NCBI GenBank assembly: GCA_910586005.1
Contig: CAJUHG010000001.1
Location: 48,193-112,192 of the forward strand
DNA length: 64,000 nucleotides
Direction of reading: 5' to 3'
From: an uncultured Lachnospiraceae bacterium
GTDB taxonomy: Bacteria > Bacillota > Clostridia > Lachnospirales > Lachnospiraceae
Part shown: piece after piece, positions 63,507 to 64,000 of the stretch
Numbering within the stretch: the first letter of the stretch is position 1
Layout: every line of letters starts with the position of its first letter
The notes under the pieces: generated by a model
Told to the model about the DNA's origin: nothing
What the model saw: only the letters and a program-made list of their open reading frames with translations
Database searches by the model: none
Translations under genes and position numbers: made by a program

Positions 63507-63691
63507 TGGTAGAGAACATAGGGGATTTGAAAAGGGGTTATTAAAATATGTTAGACTGAACGTAGTATCTATTAGGGGATGTTCAGAAATTATTATACAA
63601 AACCAAGCTTTTCTTCCACACTTAAAAAATATAGAATATCTTATATTCTTTCAAAGCATCTGGAAAAATTTATTTCCAGATGCAATCTCTA

Positions 63692-63811
63692 ATTTATAAC
63701 AATGGAAAGTTTGAAAAGTATGCCTTCTATTATTTATGACAATAGAAAGTTCATAAAGAGTCTTTTCTATTATTTATGATAATAGAAAAATCATGTAGTG
63801 TATTTTTTATT
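63692..63811. repeat. Array of three 40-bp hairpin units (array 2)
   Basis: Units at 63692-63731, 63732-63771 and 63772-63811, exactly 40 bp each and contiguous. Each starts ATTTATRA and can fold through AATAGAAA/TTTCTATT or a close variant. The last unit ends 1 bp before the -35 of the tRNA promoter. Confidence 0.78.
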
Positions 63812-63812
63812 A

Positions 63813-63841
63813 TTGACAAATGATAAATTTTCTGTTAATAT
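63813..63841 (+). promoter_or_regulatory. tRNA-Leu promoter
   Basis: TTGACA (63813-63818) and TAATAT (63836-63841), spacer exactly 17 bp, 48 bp before the tRNA. Confidence 0.75.
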
Positions 63842-63889
63842 TAAAAAAGTTCGTAGATAGGAAGTATTTTTGTGTCTGTGAATTGATAG

Positions 63890-63969
63890 GCGGATGTGGC
63901 GGAACTGGCAGACGCGCCAGACTTAGGATCTGGTGGGAGACCGTGCAGGTTCGATTCCTGTCATCCGCA
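63890..63969 (+). tRNA. tRNA-Leu (anticodon UAG)
   Basis: GCGGATG (63890-63896) pairs with CATCCGC (63962-63968), discriminator A at 63969. The anticodon stem CCAGA/TCTGG encloses CTTAGGA, giving anticodon TAG for Leu codon CTA. A long variable arm follows, as in class II tRNAs, and the T-loop GGTTCGATTCC is standard. The CCA end is not encoded. Confidence 0.95.
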
Positions 63970-64000
63970 GGATAAGAGGATAGCCAAAAATCTAAGATTT

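Larger units (their letters stand above)
63507..63889 (+). other. Gene-free region between the Spo0E-like gene and tRNA-Leu
   Basis: No gene. It contains a perfect 11-bp hairpin GCATCTGGAAA (63656-63666)/TTTCCAGATGC (63673-63683) without a T-run, then the 40-bp hairpin array and the tRNA promoter. Confidence 0.5.

Overview
The window is bacterial chromosome from a low-GC, spore-former-related Gram-positive, most likely a butyrate-producing member of the Lachnospiraceae (Clostridia). The support is the AT-rich codon use, AGGAGG-type ribosome binding sites and rho-independent terminators, a thiolase/HBD/butyryl-CoA dehydrogenase/Etf run, a T-box ahead of thrS, a Spo0E-like gene with Spo0A-box-like sites, and housekeeping order (eno-secG-rnr-smpB) typical of Firmicutes. 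No prophage, insertion sequence or CRISPR array was seen.

Layout. 0.1-2.1 kb: a DMT permease and a TPR lipoprotein. 2.2-6.9 kb: an AraC regulator divergent from a sugar module (nucleotidyltransferase, NahK-like kinase, galE). 7.3-9.9 kb: a degenerate HD-GYP protein and a SleB-like cell-wall hydrolase. 10.5-16.3 kb: butyrate synthesis (thl, hbd, bcd-etfB-etfA) with no crt in the run. 16.6-27.7 kb: gpmI, purC-purF-purB, eno, secG, rnr, smpB. 28.1-32.3 kb: a MarR regulator with a heterodimeric ABC exporter, then a fragment of a SUKH-like gene. 32.6-38.9 kb: a ROK kinase, an NhaC antiporter with a long structured leader, and an ECF sigma factor coupled to a membrane-anchored beta-propeller protein. 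39-45.8 kb: PHP phosphatase, thyA-folA-AEC permease, ilvBN and a nicotinamidase-like hydrolase. 45.9-50.7 kb: hexuronate catabolism (GPH symporter, uxuA, uxuB, uxaC). 50.7-54.2 kb: an accessory stretch with a FeoB-associated small protein under a perfect palindrome, kptA with a partial upstream duplication, a frameshifted Ig-like repeat protein and a small anchored protein. 54.4-56.3 kb: a cytoplasmic [FeFe]-hydrogenase-like sensor fused to a chemotaxis signalling domain. 56.5-64 kb: fused MFS/spermidine synthase, a candidate small RNA, a SEC-C protein, T-box-small membrane protein-thrS, DUF1540, Zn-PLC-like and Spo0E-like genes, and tRNA-Leu.

Central metabolism fits together: uronates enter through the UxuA/B/C route, glycolysis is represented by gpmI and eno, and acetyl-CoA goes to butyrate through the Bcd/Etf complex, which in relatives reduces ferredoxin by bifurcation. 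The hydrogenase-like sensor could report H2 or redox state to signalling partners encoded elsewhere.

The non-coding DNA is unusually structured. There is a family of exact 40-bp hairpin units (two arrays of three and one single copy), a family of palindromic repeats attached directly to terminator T-runs, a promoter-proximal double-hairpin element shared by galE and the cell-wall hydrolase gene, two candidate structured RNAs, and several operator-like palindromes or direct repeats. All coordinates and structures come from reading the sequence by eye; no alignment, folding or database search was run.
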